A DNA stretch of 64,000 nt from Exophiala sp. HKRS030 (Eukaryota > Ascomycota > Eurotiomycetes > Chaetothyriales > Herpotrichiellaceae): NCBI GenBank assembly GCA_023897205.1, contig JAHWDD010000010.1, positions 1,364,001 to 1,428,000 of the forward strand, written 5' to 3'. A model generated the notes under the pieces. That model saw only the letters and a program-made list of their open reading frames with translations, was not told the origin of the DNA and made no database searches. Of this stretch, positions 31,909 to 45,500 are shown piece after piece. A program made the translations under genes and the position numbers. Every line of letters begins with the position of its first letter. Position 1 is the stretch's first letter.

Positions 31909-33284
31909 ATGCCGGAGAAGACATTTGAACCTCAAGTTGTTGTCATCGGAGCAGGGCCTGTTGGATGTCTTCTGTCACTGCGTCTTGTCCGAGCGGGCAT
32001 TCCAGTCTGTCTGATCGAAAAGGATCCGGAGATTCAACCACATTTCAGGGCTTTGGGGTACCCCGGCTCTACGCATGCCGCGCTCTACAAAGCAGGCATC
32101 TGGGAAGAAGCGAACGAACGAGGCTTCACCAAAGAAGGATTCTCGTGGAGAAAGCCACCTCGGCTGCTGAAGGAGCACGAGACCGAACTGCCCTGGGGCG
32201 ATGTCGTGGTGAACTGGAATCCATACATTGACTCGCCACTCAAACCGGGAGATATTGGCTACGGCATGATCGCGCTGCCTCAGAACAAATTCAGAGAGAT
32301 CATCATGCCCAGACTGCTTGCTGCGTCGGAACTCGCCGATGTACGTCTGGGCTACGAGATGGTGAAGCTCAGTCAGAACACGACGAGCGTGACGGTGACG
32401 GCAAAAGGGCCAGGCGGTGAGCACCTCGAGATTACGGCGCCATATCTTGTCGGCGCGGACGGCGCAAAGTCGATGGTGCGAAAGAGTCTCGGCCAGCATC
32501 TGGAGGGCTTCACCTGGCCAGACATCGTGGTCGCAGTGGATGCGTATGTGAATCTCCCAGCACCCGCGGATAGTTTTCCGAGCCTATACGTGCTCGACCC
32601 CAAGGACTATGCCTTCATGGCCAAGATGGACCGTCCTGGAGAGAATGGAAAAGATCGAGACCTCTGGAGGATGACGATTGCTATGAGCCCCGAGGAATGT
32701 GAGCCTGACGTATTCGATCAGATCTTGAAGGAAAAGATCGAGAGATTGACGCCCGGTCCCAGACCGCTGCGCTACGAATTACTGCGTGCTCAACCGTATC
32801 GTCTCCATCAGCGACATGTCCAGTCCATGCTTCAGGGTCGATGTCTTCTTATCGGCGACGCCGCACATCTGACGAATGTAAGTTGAAACCCTTTGTTAGT
32901 TCTTGGCTTTTCTCTTGCTGACTGTTGCGATAGCCTTTCGGCGGCCTTGGCCTCACAACTGGCATTTTGGATGCAGACTCTCTTGGCGACTCACTGCTTT
33001 ACGTTCTGAAAGAAGGGCGCTCTGCCGAAATCCTCCAGCGCTGGGCCGATGCTCGCCTTGCGGTTTTCAAGGATATAGTCAGCCCGGCAGCAACGGAGAA
33101 CAAGCTCCGGTGCCACGAGACCAGTATGGAAGATCCATATTCTGACCCCTTCTTCAGAATGGTACGCGACAATGCACCGGAGCTCGTTACGATGAATCAG
33201 GGTTTTCAGAGAATCGTGACGGATATGAGCAAGCTGCTGGGCAAACGGCCCGAGCTGGGTCCAGATCCCCGGGCAGCCTTGTGA
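31909..33284 (+). CDS. FAD-dependent aromatic-ring monooxygenase
   Basis: Two exons, join(31909..32877, 32934..33284), give 439 residues. The Rossmann FAD motif VVVIGAGPVGCLLSLRL starts near residue 10. The mid-sequence LVGADGAKSMVRKSL contains the DG motif that contacts FAD and NAD(P)H. The FAD ribityl motif LLIGDAAHLTNPFGGLG spans the intron exactly at TN-PF. These three motifs define the class A flavin monooxygenases (PHBH, salicylate and phenol hydroxylase-like; FAD_binding_3). Length and domain order are normal. Substrates are usually phenolic acids, or polyketides in tailoring pathways. The next gene converges on it, and the P450 and SnoaL-like genes lie upstream on the same strand. Confidence 0.92.
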
Positions 33285-33664
33285 TCAATGTTTCATTCTG
33301 TGGTGTAACATGTACAAAGGTTAAGGCTCTCGGGGTGATGCAGAATGGAGGACCCTTCATCGTGCAAATGTATCAAGAGAACATCTTGTGAACGCGGGAC
33401 CTAGAAATGATAGTCACGTTGAGTTCTTGATAGGATACGAGGATTGGTCCTCTCTTCACAAATTGCAATGGAAATGACCTTTCTTGGGACCATCTCAAAA
33501 AAGTGCAGGATCCCGTTGAGCTCGAATACTGGACGAGATGCGGATCTCTCTCTTCGCAACAAGCAATCAATCGTGCATACAATCAAGATACTGAGTCGCT
33601 GAAAGTCCAGGCCAAAGCCGATAGCACCATGTACTGTACTTCCTTCTTGCTTCGATCAAGTTCT
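33285..33664. other. convergent 3' spacer
   Basis: Holds the 3' flanks of the monooxygenase and the MFS gene. Nothing else seen. Confidence 0.5.
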
Positions 33665-35509
33665 TCATGCCTCTGTACTATGTCGAGTCGTCACTTTCTC
33701 TACCGGACTCACAGCCCCCACAACCTCAACTGGAGCGTCAATGTGCAGGTTGAATTCGCTCTTTGGATCTCGGATGAAAAGAGACGCTGTAATCAATATC
33801 AGCCATGTTGCGAGAGTGAATGGCAGACTATGTAAGCTGCTTACCAATAAGCGCTGCTGCCGCGAATGATCCAGCAGTTACCCAAACATAACGGAAACAA
33901 ACAACATACGTCTCTTTCACGGCCAAAGCACCTGCCGCAATGATGGCCTCGTTGACATGGGGAATGTGAGCCAGAGCCGTTTGGTTGCCGGCAGTAATTG
34001 CTCCAATAAATGGTCCAAGCGAAGATTCAGGCAATCCCAGTGGCAGAGTTGCAGCCGCGATCTTGGGCCCTAGATTATTGCTCATACTGGAATTAAAGAC
34101 GGCATTGTATATAGCCAGACCGACTGTGCCTCCCAGGTTACGAACGGCAATCACCAATCCTGTTGTCGTTGAGATCAATTCAGGAGGGGTTGCGAACTGC
34201 GCCAGGGTCATGAGGCATACGATGCACAGTGCAAGGCCACTGCCGGCAATCACGGGATAACCCCAGAAATTTGCAGGATCAGTGTGCACGTTGACCGTAG
34301 CAATTGTTGCAAAGAAGGCCACAAACAACAGGAGCGCAAACATAGCAGGTGGCCGTAGAGTCTTGGTGTGGTAAGACCAGGCGCCGCCGACTGCGGAGAT
34401 CGGTATGCTTGCGATGAAAGCAATACCAAAATGCAGGCCTATCATCAACGGGTCCGTCGTGAAGAGTATGCTGGTTTCAAATGGGAGATAGTTGTTGAAT
34501 GAGAAGAATGAGAGTCCCTCGGCAAAGAGACAGCCCAATGCGATTGGGAAGTTTCGATGGCGGAAGAGACTGTGGTGGATCATGCCGTCCTTTTTGATAA
34601 AACACACATAAAGGACCAGACATATGAGAAGGACAACACCAACTGCAAAAGGCGCCGACACGCGGGCATCCGACCATGGATACGGGTTTTGTGACCAGGA
34701 CAGTCCAATGCAGAACAGAACCAGTCCCGACGTGAGAAGAAAGTATGCGGGCCAGTCGAGCTGGCGCATCTTTTCCTTGAATGTAAGATTCTTTTGCAGG
34801 TCTCGAGGAGGTGGATGGTAGAGTAATCCCGTGGCGAGGGCGCCTAAAGCGAAAACGCCAGCACAGATGTAGAAGTAGATGCGGAAGTTGGCATTGTGGC
34901 CGTATCGTGTCAAGCCGCCGCCAATCAGTAACGCAACAAGAGCCGCGGCGGCGCCCACGAAGTTGACAAAGGCCTGGGCATAGGATCTGAGCTTGCGAGG
35001 TACAACCTCCGAGGAGACCGTCGGGATAAGGGGCTGAGCTCCAAAGGCTATTCCGCTGAAGGTGAAGCCGACCAGCAATGTCCCAACATTTTGAGCTCGA
35101 GAGATGATGAGACTGCCGACAACGCCCATGCTGGTGCAGAAGATGAGCAGCCATTTTCGGCCCCAATAGTCGGCAGCTTGGCTGATAGGCGGAGACAAAA
35201 CTGTTGTGACTATGGTAATGATGGATGTGAACCAAACGGTTTTGTCCTCCCCACCAACGACAGCAGTGATATTGCGAGCCAGGGATCCAGAACCCACAAC
35301 GCTGATGAGCTGAGCGACGTAAACCAAGTTGATTGCCTAGACACGTCCATATCAGTTGGATATGACCAGGAAAATATAAGGAAGGAGATACATACCACGA
35401 TGAGCAAGTAGGTCTTGATATGGATCTCTCCATTAGCCTCTTGCCCTATGGGCAGCTCCTCGAGCTCGTCCTGTGAAGATTTCTCTATCATGCTCTCGAG
35501 TGTCTTCAT
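33665..35509 (-). CDS. MFS transporter, TRI12-like, paralogue 1
   Basis: Three exons, complement of join(33665..33786, 33845..35336, 35396..35509), give 575 residues. About 14 membrane helices follow an acidic N-terminus. The loop motif is DYWGRKWLLIF, and other family blocks are SQNPYPWSDARV, PRKLRSYAQAFVN and STTTGLVIAVRNLGGTVGLAIYNAVF. The final exon (ASLFIRDPKSEF onward) was found by comparing the C-terminus with the second MFS protein at 46.7-48.5 kb, which has the same ending; the donor is GTAAGC and phase is kept. The two proteins are clearly related throughout. A drug:H+ antiporter role is likely; in this context it may import the substrate or export an intermediate. Without the last exon the protein would end at KQLT. 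Confidence 0.9.
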
Positions 35510-36031
35510 TTTTCAACTGGTTATGAAGAGTAAAAGAGTATCAATGAGGTCTGCGTTGGATGCCAGAAGTTATATCTTTCTCGTGAACTTGGCAGTCAAA
35601 AAATGACGAGTAGCGTGAGAGTCCACAGTATGTAAAGTCTGGAGTGGATTTGTGGGGTGGCTTGGGGATAATGAAACCAACTTAGAACACGGTTTCGAGC
35701 CGAGTTACAATCCGTTGCCCATCGACAAGCCATCACATGGACCATTACAGCTGCTCGAACAGCATGAGCTGGGACAGAGTCATTCTAGTCAGCCGCGGGC
35801 CGGGGGGTGGGGGTAGATTCAAGGAGGCACGGATCGGAGACAAAATTCTGCTGATGATTAACGCCTGATTATTCAGTGGCCTTCTTAGTAGGACAAATAT
35901 TTCACTAACGCGGCAAGGTTGCACAAAAAAGAGAAGTGGCTGTCAACGCTCCTGCTAGGAGACGATGGGAATTGTACGAAGTAGTTTCATGTTAAAAAAG
36001 GTCACTGGGAAAAGTATTGCACTCATTCATA
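35510..36031. other. intergenic, MFS promoter side
   Basis: Contains the MFS promoter and the 3' flank of the hydrolase gene. A G-rich run (CCGGGGGGTGGGGGT) sits near 35798. No coding sequence supported. Confidence 0.45.
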
Positions 36032-37984
36032 TCAGGTATACCGGATGGGTATTCTCAGAAAACTATCGTACTCCCCACCGGTGTGAACGACGTGTACCCC
36101 ATTTTCCGGGTTATGGTCCTCAGGTTCGGTCATCGTCATAGCCTTTGTCTCAGGCAGACATTTACTATGCCCTGAGACTCTCAACATGATGCCTTCACCA
36201 GCAGCAAAAACCATGCCCATCGGCCACATAGGGATTTCCAAGCGCACAACTGTATTTACTGGGACCGGCTCGGAGCAATCGTGGCGGTAGAATGGTTGAT
36301 CACCTAGGTAATGCTGAGGCTCAATGGATACACGGTGGGAAGCGCGCAACATGCCGGTACCTCCCAAGTATGTTGAAACATTGGTTTGATCTTGGGGAGG
36401 AATAGGTGTAGGCGTAGGATAGTTATGATGCACCAGCAGTTCCCCATCGACAGACAGTTTACGCAGTTGTATATGAACGTCCATATCCTCGGCCGAGGCT
36501 GTCGATATGTGCAAACTTACGAGCGGATATCCACTCAGCTCACAAGCACGCAGAAAGGTATATGTAAAGTCCGCCGAGCCAGATAGATTGTGCGAGGGGT
36601 ACGATACCTGTGACTCGTCTTTGGGACTACTTTCTTGCATGGCGAAAGTAGATGCATTGAGGTGCAGAATCTGCTGGTCAAATCCTGGAGGCGGGTAGCT
36701 CTCTGTCGGGCGCTCAATAATCGATTTGGCCTTACTGCCGTCCATGGCGAGCAGTGAGAGTCGTACTCGAGGTGTTTCTTCCCAACCATTTTGAAGACCC
36801 TTGGCGTAGTGATCGTAGAAACGCTGAAGATCGTCGTTCATGTCTGCTCGATACAGGTCGTGCCACTCCTGATAAGGATGGACACGAAGCCATTTGTCTT
36901 TGGTTTCCATGGTGAGGAATGACTCGAACGACCCGAAACCGTGCAGCATGCTCGAGTAAGATGCAGTCAGATATACAGGAATGCAGTCAATTCGACTGAC
37001 GTGGACCCGCTTTGATGCCCAGTAGTCGTCGTAGAGTGGGTGTTCTTTTGTCATTGTAGGCATGTCCTCGGCAGAGTGGCGTCCTGCAAAACTAGCCATG
37101 ATCATCTGATTGAACTTGGCTATCTGTGGTGCACCACCGCGACATCTCGACTGTTGATAGATATCAGTGGCACCTTCCCAGGGAGCAATGGCCTTGAGTG
37201 CTGGGTGTTTCAGCCGGGATGCGAAGTTGATCTGGGCGATAGCGAGCCAAGAATTTCCTCTAATCAAACGTTAGCCTCTAGATCCTGGGATTACGAGGAT
37301 ATACTAACGCCATAACGACCGATCCATTACTCCATGGCCGTTCATTTATCCACGATATTGTGTCATAGATGTCTTCCGCCTCCTATCCACACATATGTTA
37401 GCGATGAGATCGATGGAGCAATCGAAGCGACCGACCTGTTGACCCCAGAAAATTGCATCCCCTTCTGAATCACCGATCCCTCGACTGTCGATATTCACAA
37501 TAGCATAGCCTCGCTCAGACCATTCAGCCGGATCAAGACCTTCAAACTTGTGATACCCAGAGACTCGTTCTCTAGGAACACCACAATTATGAGGCCCCAT
37601 ATTCTCGTAGTGCAAGAGCCCTGCGCAACAAGAAGGGTACTTGTACTTAGTAAATTGAACACTACTCAAGAAGTGTCAACGTTAATAGGAATTGAACCCA
37701 CCATTGCCAGTTTTACCGTAAGGTCCCCAAAGAAGCACGGCTGGAACTTGGTTGATCTCAGAATCTGCTGGTCGGAAGACATCTGTGCATAGTTTTACAC
37801 CGTCCCGCATTGGCACCGCAGAGTCACGATCGTATGCAGTGTCGCAACCAAAAGGTCTTCTTCCTTCACTCTTGACATGGCCTGCTTTCAAGATAGTCGT
37901 TCCAGGCTTGAAACCAGAGTATACGTATGGGCCATAAGTCTCAGGGGTTGGGAGCTTGACTTTCCGGACAGTGAAACCTGCCAT
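36032..37984 (-). CDS. CocE/NonD-type hydrolase (X-Pro dipeptidyl peptidase S15-like)
   Basis: Four exons, complement of join(36032..37259, 37309..37382, 37436..37620, 37702..37984), give 589 residues. The S15 alpha/beta-hydrolase domain begins with the block VPMRDGVKLCTDVFRP and LLWGPYGKT, which forms the oxyanion region. NIDSRGIGDSEG follows, and the nucleophile elbow AGNSWLA is created across an intron (GC|A). The C-terminal jelly-roll domain (PepX_C-like) begins near the middle and includes SADFTYTFLRACELSGYPLV. Bacterial relatives include cocaine esterase CocE and glutaryl-7-ACA acylase. Fungal members are common in catabolic clusters and are largely unstudied. It may open or de-esterify the substrate of this region. 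Exon 2's acceptor was chosen for phase; an alternative upstream AG breaks the frame. Confidence 0.88.
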
Positions 37985-38818
37985 GATCTTCGCCGAATGC
38001 AGGATCTTCTTTGCTGACCTGCTTGTATTCAACTTCTTGATTGCTTTGAAGTGTATGTATCTTTCTTTATCGACTGGAAGTTCTTTTATTGAGCAGTGCC
38101 GAGATCAGCCGATGTTGCGGGCTGTGAAACCTTGCTTGAACCCGTGTTCAGCTTCCCCCACCCCCACCGGGACGCAACTCGTTCGATCCCAGACAGTCTC
38201 TGCGACTCACAGCATTCCCACATACTACAGAGAAATTGTCCCGATGCCTGATAAGCGAAACCAGGGGTGAATCTGGGGTGCTGACAAACCTGTTTCTTTC
38301 CTGGGGGCGTGTTGTGATAACGAGCCCCGTTCAATCTCGTGGGTCGTACTGCATTTTTGCGGTACTCGGCTTCATCTATGTTGAAGAAGTCAAATATATG
38401 GTACATCACTGCGGTGTAACCAATAGCTTTTCAAATGAGCCTCTTCAGTGCATGTCATTGCTGAATGAATGCTGGTTATCCCCCTGGGGTCTTATGCATC
38501 CATCTGTGGCTTGTTGACGAGGCAGATAGCAAGAGGGTCGACCTTTCATTTCATGACATTAATTGTCTTCATCACGTCTCATTGGGCCGCAACTGCAAAA
38601 TCATATATACCATTGTTGAGAGCATGCATCTTGTAAGGTGAATCAGAGAGGAGGATGTGAGGAGGCTGAACCGTGAGCATGTGGATGTAAACTTGTCTCC
38701 ATTCAGGTTAGTGTAATCTGGAGCGTTTAAGAGGGGTAGTTTCTCGTACTTTATGACTTCCAACCTTCATACATTCATACGACTTGTACTGTTAGATCAA
38801 GCTCTGCTGGCTGGCGAA
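37985..38818. promoter_or_regulatory. divergent promoter region, hydrolase/transcription factor
   Basis: An 834-bp spacer between the hydrolase and the C2H2/Zn-cluster factor. No coding sequence supported. If the factor controls the hydrolase, its sites should be here; I did not recognise a repeated CGG half-site pair. Confidence 0.4.
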
Positions 38819-41759
38819 ATGACGCCTCAACCAAGGCTACGGTATTGCTGCCAACACTGCGATCAAACTTTCTCTCGCAAAGAGCATCTGAATCGGCACC
38901 AGTCGAAGCGTATTGCCGAATTGCCCCAAACCTGTTAAGAGATGACCACATACTGACTCCCTTGTCTTACTAGACGGCCAACGCCGTAGCTTCAAATGCA
39001 CAGACTGCTCTTCAGAGTTTACGCGCAGGTAAGACTCCGTTGATGTTTTCCTTGTGGCATCACCAATGTTCATTCTCTACAGCGATGTCCTTCAACGGCA
39101 CCAAGCCCTTCATCAACCGGTTGTCGGCGAGATCTTGCTGAGGAACCCAGTCATGAATCAGGACTTGGATGACGCAGTTCAGCAATCGTCTGTCTTCAAG
39201 GAATCACGTACAGCCGTCGCCTGCGACAGGTGTGCTAAAGCAAAGATCCGATGCAGCGGACAATTGCCTTGCCACCAGTGCATAAACCGGTCATTGGAAT
39301 GCACCTTAAACCGACCTCACGTCTCTCGCAAAAGACGCCATCTGTCTTCAAGTCATACCACTTCAGCGTTTACTGCCGATCGCATATCGCCTTCCATATC
39401 CCGCTCAACAGCACAAAATAAACAAGACCCCGCCTCGGCCAGCGGTTGGGGCCACACAATCGAAAAACCTGTCGCTACAATGCCATCGAGCCCTAATCAT
39501 AATATAAACCAGCTGTGCCTTCATGTCGACGACGATTCAAATTTCCAAAATGGACAGGAGCAGGAAATGGCACCTCCAAATGAGTTCGATCTCAACTTTC
39601 CGAGTCCTAGGTACTTCTTTCCCTTAGATGCTACATGGCCTTTGGATGATTTGAATGCTTTCGATGAGAATAGTCCATATTCTACGCAAGGCTATCCACA
39701 GCTCTTCTGGAGATTCGACCAAGATGTAAGCTCAGCGCTTGTCGACAATGCAGATCTCGGCGTGGCTGGAAAAGACGTGACTGAGAAACCGGCGGACTCG
39801 AAGACAAAGTCTAATTCAGTTACTACCAGCAGCCCTTATGCTCAATCCCCATTTATTTACTCCTTCAGAGCTGGACCGGTGATCAAAATCCCGAAGTTGA
39901 TTCAATTTTTGCAGAGCCAAGCCATCTGGAAGCGATTGAACTTTGCATTTTCATCAAATGAACCGCCCGAGTCTACACCTTCGAGGATTGTTGAGCCTGT
40001 GAGAGATGCTATCGTCGCGAAGATATACACCATGCTCTCAAAATTGATCGAGAAGGACACTAGCAGGAAAATCCCTCATCTTTTCCCGCCCTTGAAGACT
40101 ATTCAACATCTACTGGACACCAGCCGGAAGACCTTATGTCCGTTCTATCAGGTCGTACATCCAACCGCTTGGGTTGAGTCGAGCTGGGACAGCGATGAGC
40201 CCTATGCAGACAGTGGTCTCTTTTTCACGTCGCTCATGGCGCTCGGCTGCATGCTCGCTCCAGTGGAGGAAGCCCGTTCGTTCTCTGTTGAGCTCGCTTA
40301 TCTGGTGCGATACAACATCGTGGAGAATGCTGCCCTGGACGAAGCTCACCTCATTGATAAGTGGGTGATCACCGCATGGATCATGAACGTGGTATATAAT
40401 GCTTGGTCTGGGAACAAGAGACACATGGAGCTAGCAGAAGCATATCAGGGAACATTTAGTGCTGTATGTTCTGCCAATGACATGTTATATCACGAATCAA
40501 AACTAACCATTGTCATAGTTCTTTCTGAGACGTGGTTACTACGACGCCATACCCCCCTCCAGCAACCAGAGCCTTGAAACGAACCTTGCATCTTGGTCTT
40601 CCTGGATTGACACAGAAAGAAGGCGCAGGTAAGATGAGCGGAGAGAAGACAACGAACTTACACTCACCATTGTCGCAGATTTTGCCAAGTATGGTATATC
40701 CTTGAGCAGGAAATCAGTCTCTTTTACTGCGTTACACCTTCAATTGACTTCACAAAAATTCGTTGTCCCATGCCGGTGGCAGACGCGTTCTTCTTGGCAG
40801 AGACCGAGGAGGAATGGGAAGCTCTGGTTCTGGAGGCATCAGAAGAGGGAAAATCTAGCACTATACTTCGTCCACTTTCACTAGCAACCTTTCATGTCCT
40901 CTTCTTGCGACCCGACTTCTTGCAATTGGACATTTCAGTAACACCACTTCAGTTGCGTCTACTGCTTTCAGCTATCCAGGCCCGGATCACACAATACTCT
41001 CTGACACATCGCTGGATCCCCGTTGAAGAAAGATTTGCATCTTCTAGTGATGTCTACAACGACGGCAATTTCCTCCTTCTTCGCCAGCAGGAGGAATTTG
41101 AGAATATGCTCCTGAAGTGGAATACCTTGGCCAGTCGTGTTTTTGAGCAACATCCCAACTCCGACCAAGAACTGCCATGCTATCTGACGGCACAGATGGT
41201 GTGGCTAGAGATATGTATCTGCTTCGACGACATCCAGATGATTGCTGGAAAGGAGGGCTTCGAGACAGGGAGGCTCTACCTTCCACGCCTCAGACACTGG
41301 GTCCGGAATTCGATGGCGCGAAAAGCCATCGCACACGCAGGAAATGTTCTCGAACTTGTCATGCGCAGTGACTCGCACGTCCTAAGGCCGATTTGGTGGC
41401 CTTTAGCAGTCTGTCGGGCTGCTCTGGTACTATGGTGTTATAGCGTCGGTCTGTTTGTCGACACCGACACCACTACTGGAGTGGCCCCGGCGTCATTGGC
41501 CCGCTCTGTTCTGGTCTCTCTGAACGTTCCCGGCAATCTCCATGATCCCATTGGCAGAATTGTTCAACAAGGAGAAGGGATGCCATGTATTCAGGACTCA
41601 AGGGGAGCCTTCGTACCTCTACATGACATTCCCGGTATTCTGGACTTGTGTATAAGACTGCTTGAGAACCCACCAGGTTACAATTCGCCCATTCTCGGAA
41701 GTATGCATCAGTTTCTACAAGACATTAAGCAATGCGGAGTGCCCTACTCGCCCTTGTAG
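38819..41759 (+). CDS. transcription factor with two C2H2 fingers plus Zn2Cys6 cluster
   Basis: Five exons, join(38819..38909, 38974..39028, 39083..40463, 40519..40628, 40679..41759), give 905 residues. Finger 1 (CQHC..HQSKH) gains its last histidine only after splicing (C|AC). Finger 2 (CTDC..HQALH) is completed across intron 2. Near residue 100 follows a full Zn2Cys6 cluster, CDRCAKAKIRCSGQLPCHQC plus the sixth Cys (spacing 2-6-5-2-6). The middle holds a Fungal_trans-type domain (CPFYQVVHPTAWVESSW, LMALGCMLA). Such C2H2+Zn2Cys6 hybrids are a known fungal regulator class. It is nuclear and divergent from the CocE-like hydrolase, and is a candidate local regulator. The perfect recovery of both fingers supports the intron model. 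Confidence 0.93.
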
Positions 41760-42546
41760 TACTGTGTATATGAGGATTTAAAATAGACTTACTCAGTGCC
41801 GCCGGACAGACTTAGTTGGACACTGCTAAATCTCATTCTATAGGAGTATATAGTGAGCATATGAGGGACGTCATGTCCGCCTCAGGAGTTATTGACAATG
41901 CCTCAAATTGGCCTCCTTAGGCCCCGTTGTCAGACATGAACATCACGTAACGTAGCATTATATTCGTTTGTGTTTTTGAGATAGTCGACTAGACAGCCGA
42001 CATTCCAATCGTTTCCTTCCACCATGACCGCATTTGCTGCATCTTCTACGCAGACTCTGTCCAGTCTTCGAGAGCCATCTGCCCCCACGTCTTGGTGGGC
42101 GCGCCATCCTCATCGACCGAAATTCAGGCACAAGAACAGTATCGGAAGGAATGAGACCCAATTCCCTCAGACTTTCGAGCCATCGCTGGCGGAGTGCCTT
42201 TGGTCCGTTGTTTTAACCCTCTCGTACTTCTTGATAGGATTAAGTAGCGCTTCAAGCGGCCAATGAGGTGCCTAAAGTGGCAGACATGCAAAAAGTTCGA
42301 TTCAGGAGGTAGCAAAGCTAGTATTTCAGCTGCTGATGATGAATGTGACGAATCAGTCGCCCTTCTTTTCTCTCCTCGCCGTCCTTTAGATAGTCCATTA
42401 ACACTTCCGTGCAGTTATCAGTGCTGTGGAAGCCCTTGAGCAGCTGTTTAGGGGCGACAAGCTCATTGTCTCGATAATACATATCGTTGGATGAAAGATG
42501 CCATAATCCAAGTTGATGTCCTTGAAGCATAATTCAAAACTGTCGT
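41760..42546. other. convergent 3' spacer, no gene
   Basis: Between the factor and the ATPase stop codons. Overlapping frames of 60-80 codons occur on both strands without a domain or conserved look. I see nothing to annotate. Confidence 0.45.
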
Positions 42547-45500
42547 TTACCAGGCAATCCTTGCAAGAAACCCGTGGGGCCAAATCCTCACAGCCAACTT
42601 TCTCAGCTCATCCATGGAAAGAATACCCAGAGCCAGCGGCAATGGTATGAACCAAAACTCGAGGGGTGCACTTGCAGTGTTGAAGAGGCTCTGAATGCCT
42701 GGTTCTTGTGTCACAAATATCGCTATGGCTAGAGAAACCATTACCGAGGCCAATAGCCAAGGGTTCCTTCTCTGCTTGCGGAAAGGGTCAGCCTGCAAGA
42801 TCGACAGCTTCTTGTTGCGGATCGACAAGATGTTTCCCCACTGTAAAATCACCAGTGTGATGAAATAGACGGATTGGCCGGTAACATTGAAGTGCGTGAG
42901 TTCGGCTTGAGTGTAGCCATGAAAGCCTGCCGAGTACTTCTCAAAGGCAAACCACAAGTCCCCAATGGGAATCTTAGCATGTCGCCAATAGTACAAGAAG
43001 TACATCGAGTGAGCAATCACGGTTTCCATGACGCCCATGAAAAGGTATGATTGTCCATAGATGCGCAGATTGATCAAATGTTCTTTTTTCCGGTCCCGGG
43101 GTGGTAAGCTCAGAAGATCAAACTCTTCCTTTTCCAGGATCAGGCTCAGCGAGCAGAATAGATCCGTGAAGACGCAAATGATGATCATCAAGAACGACGA
43201 CAGTGGCAACGGAACTCCAAAAAAGACGTTGAGCAAGACTGGCCAGATCTCAGACCAACTACCTGCTGGTAAGAGGTAGCCAATGACCTTCTGCAAGTTC
43301 TGAAAGACAAGTCGGCCAAGTCTGATGCCATCGACAATGGAACTGAACTGGTCGAGTAGCACCAGATCCGCAGCTTCAAGCGAAACGTCGCTGCCATTAA
43401 CCATAGCAATACCGACGTCTGCTGCCTTCAGGGCTGGTGCGTCATTGACGCCATCCCCAGTCACCGCCGTAGAGAATCCGCGATGCTTCAGCTCCTTGAC
43501 GATGCGTAATTTGTGCTCAGGAGTGCATCGCCCGAATACCACTTCTTCGTATGCACAGGTGAGGTCCCAGTCGCCTTCCTCAAGTTTGTTAATCTGGTCT
43601 CCCTCCAATAGCAAACTTTGGTTGCTAAATACTTCTGGGGAGATTTCCTGCTTGGTGGCGCTGGGGCGTCGGCGCAAGATGGTGTCAAAGTTGTCGGGGT
43701 CGCGCTCTCCTGAGAAAATGCCTGTTTGCCGTGCGATGGCAGCGCCAGTAAGCCCAAAGTCCCCTGTCATCATGAAAAAACGAATACCTGCCCTCCGGCA
43801 CGCCGCTACCGTGACCGCAGCCTCCGGACGAGGAGGATCGAAGATACCAACAATCCCTATGACAGTAAGATCCTGGATCGCAGACCCTTGCAATTCTTGT
43901 GCAAAGCCATTCGAACCAACTGCGTTCGAAGGTGTGAGCTCTTTCTGACACAACAAGATGACACGCTCTGCATTGCGAGACATCTTTGTCTGACACCCCA
44001 TCAGATCCGCTCTGGCGGTGTCGTCCAACTCCAGGATTTTTCCACCTTGATAGGACCAGTAACTCGTACATTTCGGCAAGAGCACATCGGGTGCGCCCTT
44101 GACCAGCATAAGGTGTGGGGGTTTCTCAGAACACCGTTCCTGAGAGTGATTGTGCACCGTGACCATGAATTTATTTTTCGAATTGAACGCAATTTCAGCC
44201 AATTTCGCATGAGTATTGCGTACCTCGATGCCTGGCCGCGCTGCTTCTGCAAAACGTAAGATTGCGCCGTCGGTAGCATTGCCCTGTGTCAGACGATCTT
44301 CGGGAGGCTATGTGAAGGATAAAATCAGCCAGGATCCAATGAATATGGGACGCGCCAGAGGGGTTTCAGCAAGGTCGACTGGTAATGCAATGCAAATGAG
44401 AGTGACTTACCTTATCCAAAGACAGAGGATCGAATGTTGCTTCATTGCATAAGTGAGCTGCTTTATGCAATGCTTTCAAGGGTTGCGATTCTTCATTATC
44501 GTTGAATACCGTTGTGGCATCACTCGCCGACATTAAATGGTCCACGAATCCCACAGTTGTGACTCTCATTTGATTTTTAGTTAGAGTGCCAGTCTTATCA
44601 GAGCACATCACTTGGACGCAACCCAGGGTTTCGACTGTAGCGAGACTTTTTGGCAAGACGTTGGCAGCTTTCATCCGGCGAGCAATCATCATCAACGTCA
44701 ATGCCACGCCAACCGGCATACCTTCCGGGATGAAGGCCACAACGCACCCCATAACATCGTTCAACATAGCGACAACGTTCATGAATGCAAAGTGATCCAC
44801 TCGCAACCAACCAACCCATGTAAACAGGATCAAGGTTGCGAGGAAAGCGGTCAAGCAGCAAATGATTCTGACGAAGCGCGCAATTTCGCGTTGTATGGCT
44901 GTTGGCCCTTCTTTGATTTCAGACGTAGCTGTGGCAATCGCCCCCATGACCGTGTTGGGTCCGGTATAGATGACAAGTCCTATAGCGCTTCCATTGGTGA
45001 CCATGGTGCCTAGTAATGCTATGTTCCGAGTTTCCAAGAAGTTGTCATCGGTGGCTTCGCTTGCACCTTCAATTTCCTCGCTTTCTCCCGTCAACGCGGA
45101 CCTGTCGAACCGAACATCGTCAGAATTTTTGATGAGGCGCAGGTCTGCGGGAACCTTATTGCCAATGCTTATCCGAACGATGTCTCCAACGACCAAATCG
45201 CTTGTTTGAACTTTCGTGTAATTGCCATCACGAAGCGCAAAAGCATCCGACGGCAGCATGTCGAGAATAGAGTTCATGGTCTTATGTGTTGACCAATCTT
45301 GGAACGCCGAGAAGCTGGCCTGAAGAAGGATGACGATGATGACAAGCACGGCGAGCCCAAGGTTGTACGGCGCGGGATCTGGATCGCCCAGTGGTCTCCA
45401 GCAAATGAAGAAGATGATAACACCAACCCAAAGAATCGAGCAAAAGCCACCGAAGATATAGCCGAGCAATTTCTTCCAATAATTTGTTTTCTGCCGTGGC

